A stretch of DNA of 64,000 nt from Rossellomorea aquimaris (GCF_000935355.1 NZ_JXZC01000003.1:372001-436000), one strand, 5' to 3'. Shown: positions 54,267-62,842, counted from the first letter of the stretch. Notes: generated by a model from the sequence alone, not told the origin. A program made the numbers and translations.

Positions 54267-54336
54267 TAGTAGGGATGAGAATCTCGCCGGATCATGGTGA
54301 TTGCTTTTATTAAACAATAAGCTGGGAGTTTCTACA

Positions 54337-54386
54337 AAGCTGAAAAAACACTCACCGATTTGGTCGAAGAGAAGATGATCAGTTGA
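54337..54386 (+). pseudogene. Possible remnant of a lost gene
   Basis: One frame gives YKAEKTLTDLVEEKMIS then a stop, a protein-like tail with no start. The match is short and could be chance. The rest of this gap (54267-54410) shows nothing I can name. Confidence 0.25.
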
Positions 54387-54410
54387 ATTTCTGAGGGAAG
54401 AACCACGACA

Positions 54411-54447
54411 AAAGCGGAATTTCTAATCATAGAAGTTCCGTTTTTCT
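54411..54447 (+). terminator. Intrinsic terminator
   Basis: GCGGAATTTCT / AGAAGTTCCGT stem, loop AATCAT, then TTTTTC. Confidence 0.8.
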
Positions 54448-54505
54448 TAGGGTGCCTTATGTTACTATTAAGATATTATTTAGGCGAGGCAGGAGGGAGT
54501 CTCAC

Positions 54506-54895
54506 ATGAAGTTTTATATTGGCTCAAGCTTCAAAAATATAGATCAAGTACGCGACGTCAGTGATCGCTTGAAAAGAAAAGGATATACCCATACATATGA
54601 TTGGACTCAAAATAACAGGGCCTCAACGGTTGAAGAGTTAAAACAAATCGGTGAAAAAGAAAAGCAGGCCATCATCGAATCCGATGTGATCCTCGTGTTA
54701 TTGCCTGGGGGGAAAGGGAGTCATGTTGAACTGGGAATCGCTCTTGGGCTGAATAAAAGAGTGATCTTATTTTCACCTAACAATGAAGTGCATGACTTTG
54801 CACAGACAACGACTTTTTATCATCTGTCTGAGGTTGAAGTATGTACGGGGAACGTTGATGAGCTGTTAGAATATGTTTCTACAACGGAAGGGTGA
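54506..54895 (+). CDS. Nucleoside 2-deoxyribosyltransferase-like protein
   Basis: A 129-residue protein of the NDT/Toll-related flavodoxin-like fold: FYIGSSFKN at the start, SDVILVLLPGGKGSHVELGIAL with the conserved glutamate near residue 80, and ending YHLSEVEVC. NDT enzymes swap bases between deoxyribosides. AGGCAGGAGGGAG sets ATG 54506; the frame continues upstream without a ribosome site. It overlaps the next gene by four bases, forming a nucleoside-salvage pair. Confidence 0.75.
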   Translation: MKFYIGSSFKNIDQVRDVSDRLKRKGYTHTYDWTQNNRASTVEELKQIGEKEKQAIIESDVILVLLPGGKGSHVELGIALGLNKRVILFSPNNEVHDFAQTTTFYHLSEVEVCTGNVDELLEYVSTTEG

Positions 54896-55479
54896 GTATA
54901 TTGGAACTTAGCGAATTCATCTCGGCCATTCCATCTCAGGAGAGACCCATTTTAGGAATAGACGGCCTAAGCCGATCCGGAAAAACAACGTTTGTGAAAC
55001 AAGTCAGGGAATGCCTGGAACAAGAAGGTATTGCCTATCATATCTTCCACATCGATGACCACATCGTCGAACGCAAACGGCGGTATCATACTGGATTTGA
55101 AGAGTGGTATGAATATTTCCATTTACAATGGGACGTTCAGTGGTTAAGAGAAAACTTCTTTGAAAAACTGGCGCATGATAAACAATTCGACCTGCCATTA
55201 TACGATCCTCATACGGATACCCACGATACGAAATCGGTTATGCTTCCTGAGGCAGGACTCATTATAGTTGAGGGTGTTTTTCTCCAGAGGAAGGAATGGA
55301 AAGAATACTATGACCACATCATTTTTTTGGATTGCCCCCGGGAAAAGAGATTTATGCGTGAATCAGAAATCACTAAACAGAATCGGGAAAAGTTTGAAAA
55401 GAGATATTGGAAGGCGGAAGACTATTATATGGAAACCTTTCGTCCGTTGGAAAGTGCTGATTTTGTTTTAAAGACTTGA
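54892..55479 (+). CDS. Uridine-kinase-like P-loop kinase
   Basis: This 195-residue kinase has P-loop GIDGLSRSGKTTFVK (about 23-37), a HIDDHIV Walker-B-like segment and a lid with KRFMRESE. It belongs to the uridine kinase/PRK group. GTG 54892 overlaps the previous stop; TTG 54901 is better spaced from AAGGGTGAG and may be the true start. Acceptor nucleoside not determined. Confidence 0.8.
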   Translation: MSILELSEFISAIPSQERPILGIDGLSRSGKTTFVKQVRECLEQEGIAYHIFHIDDHIVERKRRYHTGFEEWYEYFHLQWDVQWLRENFFEKLAHDKQFDLPLYDPHTDTHDTKSVMLPEAGLIIVEGVFLQRKEWKEYYDHIIFLDCPREKRFMRESEITKQNREKFEKRYWKAEDYYMETFRPLESADFVLKT

Positions 55480-55526
55480 AGATTAGTTGTATAGTATAGT
55501 AAACAACCTATTTGGAGGCATAAGGA

Positions 55527-56441
55527 TTGAAATCATCATTCATGACCTACACAACATTATTCCTGGCCGTTTTTGCTCTATCCACTTCAGCCATCTTCGT
55601 TAAATTGGCAGATGCTCCAGCAACGATTACGGCATTCTACCGGATGCTATTTGCGGCACTCCTTCTGCTGCCATTTCTAGTGGCAAGCAAATCAAACAGG
55701 AAAGAATTATCTACCCTTACCAAGAAACAATGGGGGCTTGGGTTATTGTCAGGAGTCTTTCTGGCGACGCATTATGTCTTATGGTTCGAATCCTTACATT
55801 ATACCTCTGTGGCAAGTTCGACGGTGATCGTCACATTGCAGCCGCTCTTTGCCATGGTGGGAGGCTATTTCCTGTTTAAAGAGCGATACCGGTTGGGAGC
55901 CCTGATCGGCTGTCTGGTCGCGATCATTGGAAGCTTCGTGATTGCATGGCAGGATTTTCAAATCAGTGGAGAAGCATTATACGGCGACATCCTAGCCTTC
56001 ATTGCAGCGGGAGTCATCACAGCCTATTTCTTTGTCGGCCAGCATATCCGTAAAAAGCTGTCCCTCGTTCCTTATACCATCATCGGGTATGCCAGCAGTT
56101 CAATTTTCTTATGGATCTTTGCGTTGACACAGGACGTTTCTTTCGTGGATTATCCTTCAGAAACATGGTGGTATTTCCTTCTACTAGCATTAGTTTCAAC
56201 GATCTTTGGTCAAACCGTGTTTAATTGGCTGTTAAAATGGCTGAGTACAACCGTGATCTCCATGGGCATCCTCGGGGAAACGATTGGGACCTGCTTACTC
56301 GCTTATTTCATTTTGGGAGAAGTGATTTCCCTGCAACAAGGGATCGGAATCGCTTTGATCCTGATCGGCCTTGCCTTGTTTTTGTTGCTTCAGCGACAAA
56401 ACGTTAAGATTGCAGATGATAAACGGAATCAATTGAATTGA
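55527..56441 (+). CDS. EamA/DMT-family transporter
   Basis: A 304-residue protein with ten helices in two EamA repeats; repeat 1 has ATITAFYRMLFAALLLLP and repeat 2 VSTIFGQTVFNWLLKW. A TTG start is set by TTTGGAGGC nine bases upstream. Unlike the DMT protein at 43.7 kb it has a normal polar C-terminus. Single gene; substrate unknown. Confidence 0.82.
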   Translation: MKSSFMTYTTLFLAVFALSTSAIFVKLADAPATITAFYRMLFAALLLLPFLVASKSNRKELSTLTKKQWGLGLLSGVFLATHYVLWFESLHYTSVASSTVIVTLQPLFAMVGGYFLFKERYRLGALIGCLVAIIGSFVIAWQDFQISGEALYGDILAFIAAGVITAYFFVGQHIRKKLSLVPYTIIGYASSSIFLWIFALTQDVSFVDYPSETWWYFLLLALVSTIFGQTVFNWLLKWLSTTVISMGILGETIGTCLLAYFILGEVISLQQGIGIALILIGLALFLLLQRQNVKIADDKRNQLN

Positions 56442-56446
56442 TTGGA

Positions 56447-56488
56447 GAAAGCTGGGAGTCATGATGATGATTCACAGCTTTTTTTTTA
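56447..56488 (+). terminator. Terminator of the EamA gene
   Basis: GAAAGCTG / CAGCTTT stem with inner GAGTCAT/ATGATTC arm and eight or more T. Confidence 0.85.
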
Positions 56489-56658
56489 TATCGATTTTAA
56501 AGTCTGTTCCGGGAGAATTAACAGGACTTACTATGAGCAGGCGGTTAAGTCGAGATGTGAAGTTTAGCATGGATTTAACTAGTTTTTATATAAGGTGGAT
56601 TCTTTTAAGTAGTTGAAACCAATGTTCATTCATATTGTAATGGAAGGGGTGATGTACG

Positions 56659-56841
56659 ATGTGGTGATTTGTAATCCTGATTACAGGTACGTTATTATTC
56701 GCGTTGCTCATCGATATCAGGCGAAAGAAAAGAGGGAACGACCGGCATGTACAGGGAATACATCCTTCTACCAAACCAGGTGAAGACCAGAATTACACGA
56801 TGGGCGGTGGTCGTGACTCGGGGAGCGGTACGGGGCAGTGA
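56659..56841 (+). pseudogene. Small membrane-protein gene broken by an early TGA
   Basis: GGAAGGGGTGATGTACG precedes ATG-TGG-TGA, and the same frame then continues for 57 codons: a hydrophobic span (FVILITGTLLFALLI), a basic RRKKRGN stretch and a tail with NPSTKPGED-like HPSTKPGEDQNYTMGGG. The continuation is clearly protein-like. A TGG-to-TGA change at codon 3 would explain it. It may be a dead gene, a sequencing error or read through. No alternative start codon lies between. Confidence 0.55.
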
Positions 56842-56843
56842 TA

Positions 56844-56911
56844 AAGGGACGGAGGGACAGGTTCATTGTCCCATCTGGCAACGCAAACCGGGACCTGTCC
56901 CTCCGTCCCTT
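56844..56911. repeat. REP-like palindrome joining families A and B
   Basis: AAGGGACGGAGGGACAGGT and its exact complement (19 bp) flank a loop that holds a TTGTCCC. It carries both the GGGACGG and GGGACAGG words, linking the two repeat families. Confidence 0.85.
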
Positions 56912-57045
56912 GTCCATTGAAAAAAATACCATTATACTACTAAATGAGAGATGTAGACGAAAGGGGACTTCAATCAGACATGTGGACAATCTTGTAATGA
57001 TGAACGAGATAAATAGACAATGATCCTATCAATCTGACGGGAGGA

Positions 57046-57134
57046 GTGTGTCTGTTTGACCATCATATACAAGGAGCGACTGGTGTGATTGAATTCCCAA
57101 CGCCATGAGTGGATACCTTTGTATCCGCTTTTTT
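57046..57134 (+). other. Very short frame and terminator before the SDR gene
   Basis: GGGAGG at 57039-57044 is followed by a 20-codon frame (GTG 57046, peptide MCLFDHHIQGATGVIEFPTP) and, at once, a terminator (GTGGATAC / GTATCCGC then TTTTTT, 57109-57134). The start codon is poorly spaced from the ribosome site, so a peptide gene is doubtful; the terminator itself is solid. Confidence 0.35.
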
Positions 57135-57199
57135 GTACAGGAATATAAACATCTCTTAGTAACATCTTTTAGCTTCCTTAAAAATCGGAGGAATATGAC

Positions 57200-57979
57200 A
57201 TGACCAATCTAATAGGAAAAGTGGCCATCGTGACAGGGGCAAGTCGTTCAAAAGGAATAGGGGCAGCGATTTGCCGAACACTTGCGAGGGCGGGGGCTGA
57301 TATCTTTTTTACCCATTGGACTTCGTTTGATGAGACGAGTGGGAATGGAGTGGAGAATGAGTTTCCGGACACCTTATGTGAAGAATTAAAAGAAATGGGC
57401 TCAAGTGCCTTTCATATGGAAGTTGACCTGAGTGATGAAGCATCACCGAGTCGGATCATGGATCGTGTGGAAGAAACTATGGGAACACCTTGCATACTTG
57501 TAAACAATGCGACGTTCGAATCACCGACCAATTATCAAACGTTGAAAAGAGACATTCTGGATAAGCATTACCAAGTGAATAACAGCGGGACGCTCATGCT
57601 GACAATGGAATTTGCGAGGCGATATGAAAAAGCCTTTCCTGAAAGAAAAGACGGACGGATCATCAATATGGTATCTAAGGGTCCTGACCCAAATAATTTG
57701 GCCTATATCGCATCAAAGGGTATGCTGATTGCCATCACGGAGCCATTATCCGTCGGCCTCGCTCCGATTGGCATCACGGTTAATTCGATTGATCCGGGGC
57801 CGACCGATTCTGGGTGGATCAGTGAAGAGTTAAAGGAGCACTTACTCCCGATGTTTCCAATGGGACGTATTGGTGAACCAGAGGATGCTGCAAAGTTAAT
57901 CCGATTTTTAGCCAGTGACGATTCCGGATGGATTACAGGACAGCTGATAAAATCAGAGGGCGGATTTTTGGGTAAGTAG
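57200..57979 (+). CDS. Short-chain dehydrogenase/reductase
   Basis: A 259-residue SDR: TGASRSKGIGAAI NAD(P)-binding motif (11-23), LVNNAT, and active-site YIASK. The catalytic serine is probably in MVSKG. The extra residues after the first strand (HWTSFDETSGNGVEN) resemble FabG-like proteins that act on 3-oxoacyl or sugar substrates. AATCGGAGGAATATGAC precedes the ATG. Substrate unknown. Confidence 0.85.
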   Translation: MTNLIGKVAIVTGASRSKGIGAAICRTLARAGADIFFTHWTSFDETSGNGVENEFPDTLCEELKEMGSSAFHMEVDLSDEASPSRIMDRVEETMGTPCILVNNATFESPTNYQTLKRDILDKHYQVNNSGTLMLTMEFARRYEKAFPERKDGRIINMVSKGPDPNNLAYIASKGMLIAITEPLSVGLAPIGITVNSIDPGPTDSGWISEELKEHLLPMFPMGRIGEPEDAAKLIRFLASDDSGWITGQLIKSEGGFLGK

Positions 57980-57981
57980 AT

Positions 57982-58023
57982 AAGAGGGACGGACCTCCAG
58001 CTTGGCGGAGGTCCGTCCCTCTT
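57982..58023. repeat. REP-like palindrome, family A
   Basis: AAGAGGGACGGACCTCC and its complement around an 8-base loop, two bases after the SDR stop. Likely ends its transcript. Confidence 0.9.
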
Positions 58024-58084
58024 GTGATATATGTAAAAAGGAAAGTATATCAACTCCCAACCTACCATTCTATCTGGAGAAAAG

Positions 58085-58165
58085 ATGGATGGATTACTGG
58101 GTAAGCGGCAGTATACGTCCTATGAACAGGGGATAGCAGAAACCATTGCATTTATGGGAGAGTAA
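58085..58165 (+). pseudogene. C-terminal remnant of an epimerase-like protein
   Basis: A 26-residue frame with YTSYEQGIAETIAFM resembles the C-terminus of extended-SDR nucleotide-sugar epimerases. Nothing upstream continues it, and it abuts the REP element, so it is probably a deletion remnant. Confidence 0.4.
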
Positions 58166-58191
58166 TAGGAGACGGTGCTATAGTCCGCCTA

Positions 58192-58220
58192 TTTACAAAA
58201 ATATGAAAAAATGAGATAAT
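58192..58220 (+). promoter_or_regulatory. Promoter of the ABC-F leader
   Basis: TTTACA and GATAAT are 17 bases apart, giving a start site near 58227, over 400 bases before the ABC-F start codon. Confidence 0.7.
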
Positions 58221-58226
58221 AAAGAA

Positions 58227-58558
58227 AATTCCGGAGGAGGGAAAGTAAGTTTATGGAACCAACTAATTGCTAATTAATTTATTTTTAAATTAATACGGAT
58301 TTTGTAATGAGCGTGAAAGTACCTACGGAGATAGGTTTATTTGTTATGCTCTTTATGGAATTAGGGCAATTAGAAGGTAACTTACTTTACTGATATCGGG
58401 ATGATTATTGATCATGGAGCGTCCAGACTTGTCTGGATCATAGTTGGCAGTGGAATGCTTTTTTAGGCATGCGCCTGCTGTTTAGGCTCTTTATGAAAAT
58501 AATGATACATTGTTGATACAGGACTGTAAGAAGAGACCCTCTTCTTACGGTCTTTTTT
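58227..58558 (+). promoter_or_regulatory. Long structured leader with attenuator before the ABC-F gene
   Basis: The transcribed leader opens with GGAGGAGG and a 6-codon frame (58253-58273, MEPTNC). AAAGTAAGTT (58242-58251) is exactly complementary to AACTTACTTT (58379-58388), and smaller hairpins lie between. The leader ends in a strong terminator: 14-pair stem GACTGTAAGAAGAG, 3-base loop, then T run (58522-58558), 85 bases before the gene. ABC-F resistance genes such as vmlR are known to use antibiotic-triggered attenuation. The parts are seen; the mechanism is inferred. Confidence 0.65.
58307..58393 (+). CDS. Possible 28-residue leader peptide
   Basis: ATG 58307 opens a 28-codon frame (MSVKVPTEIGLFVMLFMELG and eight more residues), hydrophobic in the middle. 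Its end overlaps the AACTTACTTT arm, so translation would open the leader's main stem. No good ribosome site is visible. Confidence 0.35.
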   Translation: MSVKVPTEIGLFVMLFMELGQLEGNLLY

Positions 58559-58643
58559 ATTTCACAAATGAATAGGGGTAAAGGTCTTCTTGACCCGTCC
58601 ATAAATAGCGTAACTTCAATTATGGATGAAAGAAGGAACGCAT

Positions 58644-60569
58644 ATGTTGGAGCTTAAATTAAATGGCATCAAAAAATATATGGAAGCGACCCTGGTCGTG
58701 GAGGATGTATCGCTGGAAGTGTATGAAGGGGATAAGGTTGGAATCGTCGGGGCAAATGGAAGCGGTAAGAGCACAATCTTGAAACTGGTTGCAGGCATTG
58801 AGCCGATGAATTACTATCCTGGTTACCCCCAGACATCGAGCTATGGATATGACGAAGGCCTTATTCATATGTCGAGGGGAGCGACCACTGCCTATCTAGA
58901 ACAATCGCCCGCCTATCCGAAAGGGCTTAAAGTCATCGATGTATTGAATATGGCCTTTGAGGAGATCGACGCAATAGAGCACGAAATGCGTGAATTGGAA
59001 GAAGAGATGCAGGTCTTGCAGGGGAGGGATCTAGAGAAAGCACTGAATAAATATAGCGATCTGACTCAATTATTTGAAGTGAAGGGTGGATATGAACGGG
59101 ACGAGAAAGTAAGCAAGGTGTGCACGGGGCTAAAGCTCTCGGAGAGTTTTTTAGGAAGGGACTTTGATTTATTGAGCGGTGGGGAAAAGACGACCGTCGT
59201 CCTTGGGAAGCTATTGATTCATCAACCCGATATCCTTCTATTGGATGAGCCGACCAATCATCTTGATATGGAATCCATCGAATGGCTGGAGGGCTATTTG
59301 AAGAGCTATAAAGGAATGGTCATCATCGTGTCCCATGATCGCTACTTTCTGGATAACGTGGTGACTAAGATCGTGGAAATAGAGGATATGAGGTCGACTT
59401 CTTACAAGGGCAATTATTCTTCCTTCATTCATCAAAAGGAAGAAAATATGCGCATTCAATACGAGCATTTCAGGGAACAGCAAAAGAAGATCCACCGCAT
59501 GGAAAAGACCGTGTTGAGTCTGCGTGACTGGGCGATGAAGGCTGATAATACCAAGTTCTTCAAAAGGGCTGCAAGTGTTCAAAAGAAGCTGGATAAAATG
59601 GATCGCATCGATAAGCCCCTATTTGAACGAAGGAATATGAGACTTGATGTGAGAGCTGCAGAGAGATCCGGGAATGAAACCATCAAGGCTGTGGGGCTTT
59701 CTAAACGATATGGTGATAAAATGATTTTTAACAACACAGATGTCATGATTCATTTTGGTGAACGAGTAGGCATGCTGGGTCCGAATGGAAGCGGGAAAAC
59801 TACTTTCTTAAAGATGCTTGTTGGGGAAGTGCGGCCGGATGAAGGAGTGTTAGAGTTTGGTGCAAATGTAAAGGCGGCCTATTTACCACAAAACATTGCT
59901 TTTCAAAATGAGGAAGTCACGGTGCTGGATTGCTTCAGAGAAGATATTTCCATACTTGAAGGAAAAGCCCGGGAATACCTGGCGAAGTTTATGTTTTACA
60001 AAGGCAGTGTCTTTAAAAAAGTGAAGCATCTTTCTGGCGGGGAGAGAATCAGGCTGAAGCTTGCCATGCTGTTATTTCAGGATATCAATTTACTGATACT
60101 TGATGAGCCGACGAATCATCTCGATATCGATTCAATCGAAACACTTGAGGAAGCCCTTGAAGACTTCGGAGGTACGATTTTCTTCATTTCCCACGATCGC
60201 TACTTTATCAACCGGATGGCTGAAAGGATCATTGCTGTAGAGAATCATTCCTTGAGGAGCTACCATGGGAATTACGATGAGTATAAACGTGAAAAAGAGA
60301 AGCAAAGCCAGGCAGATAGGAACGGAGCTGTCAGTGAAAGGATCAAGAAATCAATAGGGGAATCCAAGGTGATAAACCAGGAAGCAGTCCTTGCGAAAGT
60401 AGTGAAAAGAATCGAGAGTCTCGAAAAAGAAATTAAGGAGATCGACCTGGCAATGGCCGAGGGAATGGTCGATTATGATGCTCTTAATCAGCTGTATGGT
60501 CAGAAGCTTGACTACGTCAAAGAGCTGGATTCCGCGATGGAGCTATGGTTGCGTTATAGTGAGGGATAA
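58644..60569 (+). CDS. ABC-F ATPase, probable ribosome-acting protein
   Basis: This 641-residue protein has two ABC domains and no membrane segments. Domain 1: GANGSGKST, LSGGEKTTVVLGKLL, LLLDEPTNHLD. Domain 2: GPNGSGKTT, LSGGERIRLKLAMLL, LILDEPTNHLD. The 80-residue interdomain linker is helical and basic (KADNTKFFKRAASVQKKL), the part that reaches the ribosome's peptidyl site in ABC-F proteins. A C-terminal coiled coil follows (about 560-641). The attenuator-like leader suggests antibiotic response. ATG 58644 follows AAAGAAGGAA. A housekeeping role like YdiF is the alternative. Confidence 0.82.
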   Translation: MLELKLNGIKKYMEATLVVEDVSLEVYEGDKVGIVGANGSGKSTILKLVAGIEPMNYYPGYPQTSSYGYDEGLIHMSRGATTAYLEQSPAYPKGLKVIDVLNMAFEEIDAIEHEMRELEEEMQVLQGRDLEKALNKYSDLTQLFEVKGGYERDEKVSKVCTGLKLSESFLGRDFDLLSGGEKTTVVLGKLLIHQPDILLLDEPTNHLDMESIEWLEGYLKSYKGMVIIVSHDRYFLDNVVTKIVEIEDMRSTSYKGNYSSFIHQKEENMRIQYEHFREQQKKIHRMEKTVLSLRDWAMKADNTKFFKRAASVQKKLDKMDRIDKPLFERRNMRLDVRAAERSGNETIKAVGLSKRYGDKMIFNNTDVMIHFGERVGMLGPNGSGKTTFLKMLVGEVRPDEGVLEFGANVKAAYLPQNIAFQNEEVTVLDCFREDISILEGKAREYLAKFMFYKGSVFKKVKHLSGGERIRLKLAMLLFQDINLLILDEPTNHLDIDSIETLEEALEDFGGTIFFISHDRYFINRMAERIIAVENHSLRSYHGNYDEYKREKEKQSQADRNGAVSERIKKSIGESKVINQEAVLAKVVKRIESLEKEIKEIDLAMAEGMVDYDALNQLYGQKLDYVKELDSAMELWLRYSEG

Positions 60570-60572
60570 TCT

Positions 60573-60614
60573 GGAGGGACGGACCTTTTGCATGCAAAAG
60601 GTCCGTCCCTCTCC
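60573..60614. repeat. REP-like palindrome, family A, almost perfect
   Basis: GGAGGGACGGACCTTTTGCA and TGCAAAAGGTCCGTCCCTC form an unbroken palindrome centred on GCATGC, three bases after the ABC-F stop. Confidence 0.9.
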
Positions 60615-60664
60615 CTCATTAAGTGATATAATGAGTGTCTGAAAAAATACTTGTAAAGGCGTAG

Positions 60665-61909
60665 ATGAAAATGAAATACATATGGAAGCAATATATGAAA
60701 GTACCATTTGTTTTGAAGATGTCTGTCGGTTTTCTACTTGGAATCATGGCTGGCCTGGTCTTCAAAGCAGATGCTGAGATCCTGAAGCCATTTGGAACCG
60801 TGCTCATTCATCTTCTTAGTTTGATTGCGATTCCGGTTATATTCCTTACGGTGGTGCAGGCTGTGAACAAGATGAGTGTCACACAGCTCGGCAGGATGGG
60901 CTGGAAGCTGATTCTCTATTATACGGCCACGACGGCTGCGGCGGTGTTCATTGGGCTTGGGTTGGCCTTTTGGTTCAATCCAGGGATGAATTTAACGTTG
61001 CCTGACGCTCAAGTGGAAGAGCCGAACACACCACATTTCTCGGATGTTTTACTTCAAATCATCCCTGATAATCTGTTTCAGGCTTTCGCAGGTGGAGACA
61101 CGCTCGCGATCATGTTCCTTTCGGTGATTATGGGGATGGCGATTTCATGGATGAAGTTTTCTCCGGATAGTAAAACGAAGGAATACGGGAACCTTCTTGA
61201 TAAGGTATTTGCCGCATTCAATGAAATGTTCTACATCCTTTTAAAAGGGGTCCTTGCTTACGCGCCAATCGGTGTGTTCGCCATAAGCGCAGCCACTTTT
61301 GGGCAGCAGGGATGGGAAACGATGCAATCCCTTGCCAAGTTCGTAGGTGTCTTTTATGCAGGAATCATCTTGCTTTGGGTAGTGGTCTATGCAGGTTTCT
61401 TGAAGTGGTCGGGTCGACCGGTGCTCCATTTCTTTAAACAAACGAAAGAAGCTTATAGTACTGCCTTTTTCACCTCCAGCAGCATTGCGTCCCTGCCGGT
61501 TGCCATTCAATCGGCCAAGAAAGCTGGAATCTCTGAAAAGACGGCGAATTTTGCCCTTCCCCTCGGTGCCATCTTCAATTCAGATGGTGGAGCCTTAAGA
61601 ATGGGAGTATCCATTGTATTTGCGGCAAACGTGACAAACTTACAGCTTTCGGTCACGGACCTCCTGATGATCGTTCTGGTAGGAACCCTTCTTTCGATTG
61701 GAACCTCGGGAGTCCCGGCAGCCGGACTCGTCACCTTATCTGCTGTCCTGACAATGTTCGGCTTACCACTTGAGATTGTCGCACTCATTGCTGGTGTCGA
61801 CGCCATCATAGGTATGGGGGGAACGGCTTCCAACGTGACCGGTGATATCGTCGGGGCTGCGGTTGTCGATGACCCGGGAGAAAGGAAAGAGGAATCTATA
61901 ACTATATAA
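60665..61909 (+). CDS. Dicarboxylate/amino-acid:cation symporter (DAACS)
   Basis: A 414-residue GltP/DctA-type transporter: about eight helices and two hairpins. The serine-rich hairpin FFTSSSIASLP, the NSDGGALRMG stretch (NMDG in most members) and GVPAAGLVTLSAVL are the substrate and cation sites. It should import glutamate, aspartate or C4-dicarboxylates with protons or sodium. The NSDG replacement may alter ion coupling. TAAAGGCG precedes the ATG. Confidence 0.87.
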   Translation: MKMKYIWKQYMKVPFVLKMSVGFLLGIMAGLVFKADAEILKPFGTVLIHLLSLIAIPVIFLTVVQAVNKMSVTQLGRMGWKLILYYTATTAAAVFIGLGLAFWFNPGMNLTLPDAQVEEPNTPHFSDVLLQIIPDNLFQAFAGGDTLAIMFLSVIMGMAISWMKFSPDSKTKEYGNLLDKVFAAFNEMFYILLKGVLAYAPIGVFAISAATFGQQGWETMQSLAKFVGVFYAGIILLWVVVYAGFLKWSGRPVLHFFKQTKEAYSTAFFTSSSIASLPVAIQSAKKAGISEKTANFALPLGAIFNSDGGALRMGVSIVFAANVTNLQLSVTDLLMIVLVGTLLSIGTSGVPAAGLVTLSAVLTMFGLPLEIVALIAGVDAIIGMGGTASNVTGDIVGAAVVDDPGERKEESITI

Positions 61910-61922
61910 AACCTGCAAGAGA

Positions 61923-61972
61923 ATAGGGACGGACCTCCAGCTTTCTGTGGAAAGCGAGAGGTCCGTCCCTAT
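61923..61972. repeat. REP-like palindrome, family A
   Basis: ATAGGGACGGACCTC and GAGGTCCGTCCCTAT with a 20-base loop holding CTTTC/GAAAG. It lies between convergent stops at 61909 and 61977. Confidence 0.88.
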
Positions 61973-61976
61973 CTGC

Positions 61977-62816
61977 TTATGAAGAACTTCCGATTAGCTT
62001 TACCAATTCCCTGACAATAGATCCCGCCTCGCCATCTTCAGGATAAACAGAATAAAAAGGACGGTGGATGACATAAGGATCAATCGGGACGAGCATCCCT
62101 TGAAGCACTTCTTCTTTTACTATAGAGCTTGAAAGGAATGCGATACCGAGGCCCCTTACTGCGAGTTGCTTGATTAAGTAATGACTGCTTGCTTCAAGGA
62201 TCTCTGTCGGCACGATTCGTTCGGATCTCAGGAAATCGTCGGCATATTCCCTCGTTCCTGATCCGATTTCACGGAGGATAAGAGGAGAGGATTGCAGATT
62301 CATGCGGCTACTGGCGAAAAAACGCAGTTCATCATGACTGATCACTTCAAGTTGAAAGGGGGCAAGTCCCCGGGTTCCCTCCACAAGGGCAAGGTCGAGT
62401 TCTTTCTGATTCAGCGCCTCCACGATTGTTTCGTGATTGTGGATCATCAGCTGAAGGCGGACGTGTGGGTAGAGGACCTTGATTTTCTTGACAAAGTCGG
62501 GAAGGAGTACATCACTGACGGTGTGAGTGGCTCCGATCCTTAATAGGATTTCCTCAGACTTTTGAGTAACCTGTTCCATCGTCCGCCACAACTCCAACAT
62601 CTTCTTTCCTTGTTCAAACACTTGAGTTCCTGCAGGTGTTAACTGAAAAGCCTGATTGGTTGAGGATCTGTGGATGAGCTCAACTCCTAATGATTGTTCC
62701 AATTTTTTGATGTGGACGCTGACTGTCGGTTGGGACAGGTTCAGGAATTCACTTGTTTTCGTAAAATGCTGAAGCTGGGTAAGAGTGACAAACGTTCGAA
62801 TCCAATCCAGTTGCAT
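61977..62816 (-). CDS. LysR-family transcription regulator
   Basis: A 279-residue regulator: winged helix-turn-helix (QLQHFTKTSEFLNLSQPTVSVHIKKLE broken across residues 14-39) and a LysR substrate-binding domain with LALVEG and LGIAFLSSSIV. It resembles CysL/YwfK-type regulators. Divergent from the TSUP permease, which it probably controls through a palindrome 12 bases before its own start. Confidence 0.88.
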   Translation of the reverse strand: MQLDWIRTFVTLTQLQHFTKTSEFLNLSQPTVSVHIKKLEQSLGVELIHRSSTNQAFQLTPAGTQVFEQGKKMLELWRTMEQVTQKSEEILLRIGATHTVSDVLLPDFVKKIKVLYPHVRLQLMIHNHETIVEALNQKELDLALVEGTRGLAPFQLEVISHDELRFFASSRMNLQSSPLILREIGSGTREYADDFLRSERIVPTEILEASSHYLIKQLAVRGLGIAFLSSSIVKEEVLQGMLVPIDPYVIHRPFYSVYPEDGEAGSIVRELVKLIGSSS

Positions 62817-62827
62817 AGGGACCCTCC

Positions 62828-62842
62828 ATTACAAAACGTAAT
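62828..62842. promoter_or_regulatory. LysR-type operator in the divergent region
   Basis: ATTAC and GTAAT flank five bases, containing the T-N11-A pattern. It lies beside the lysR start, so autoregulation as well as control of the permease is likely. Confidence 0.6.

Noticed and set aside
58227-58558. Leader as a metabolite riboswitch
   Set aside because: I compared remembered signatures of SAM, TPP, lysine, cobalamin, Mn, c-di-AMP, guanidine and Mg classes and none fit; small frames with a terminator before an ABC-F gene suit translation-dependent attenuation better.
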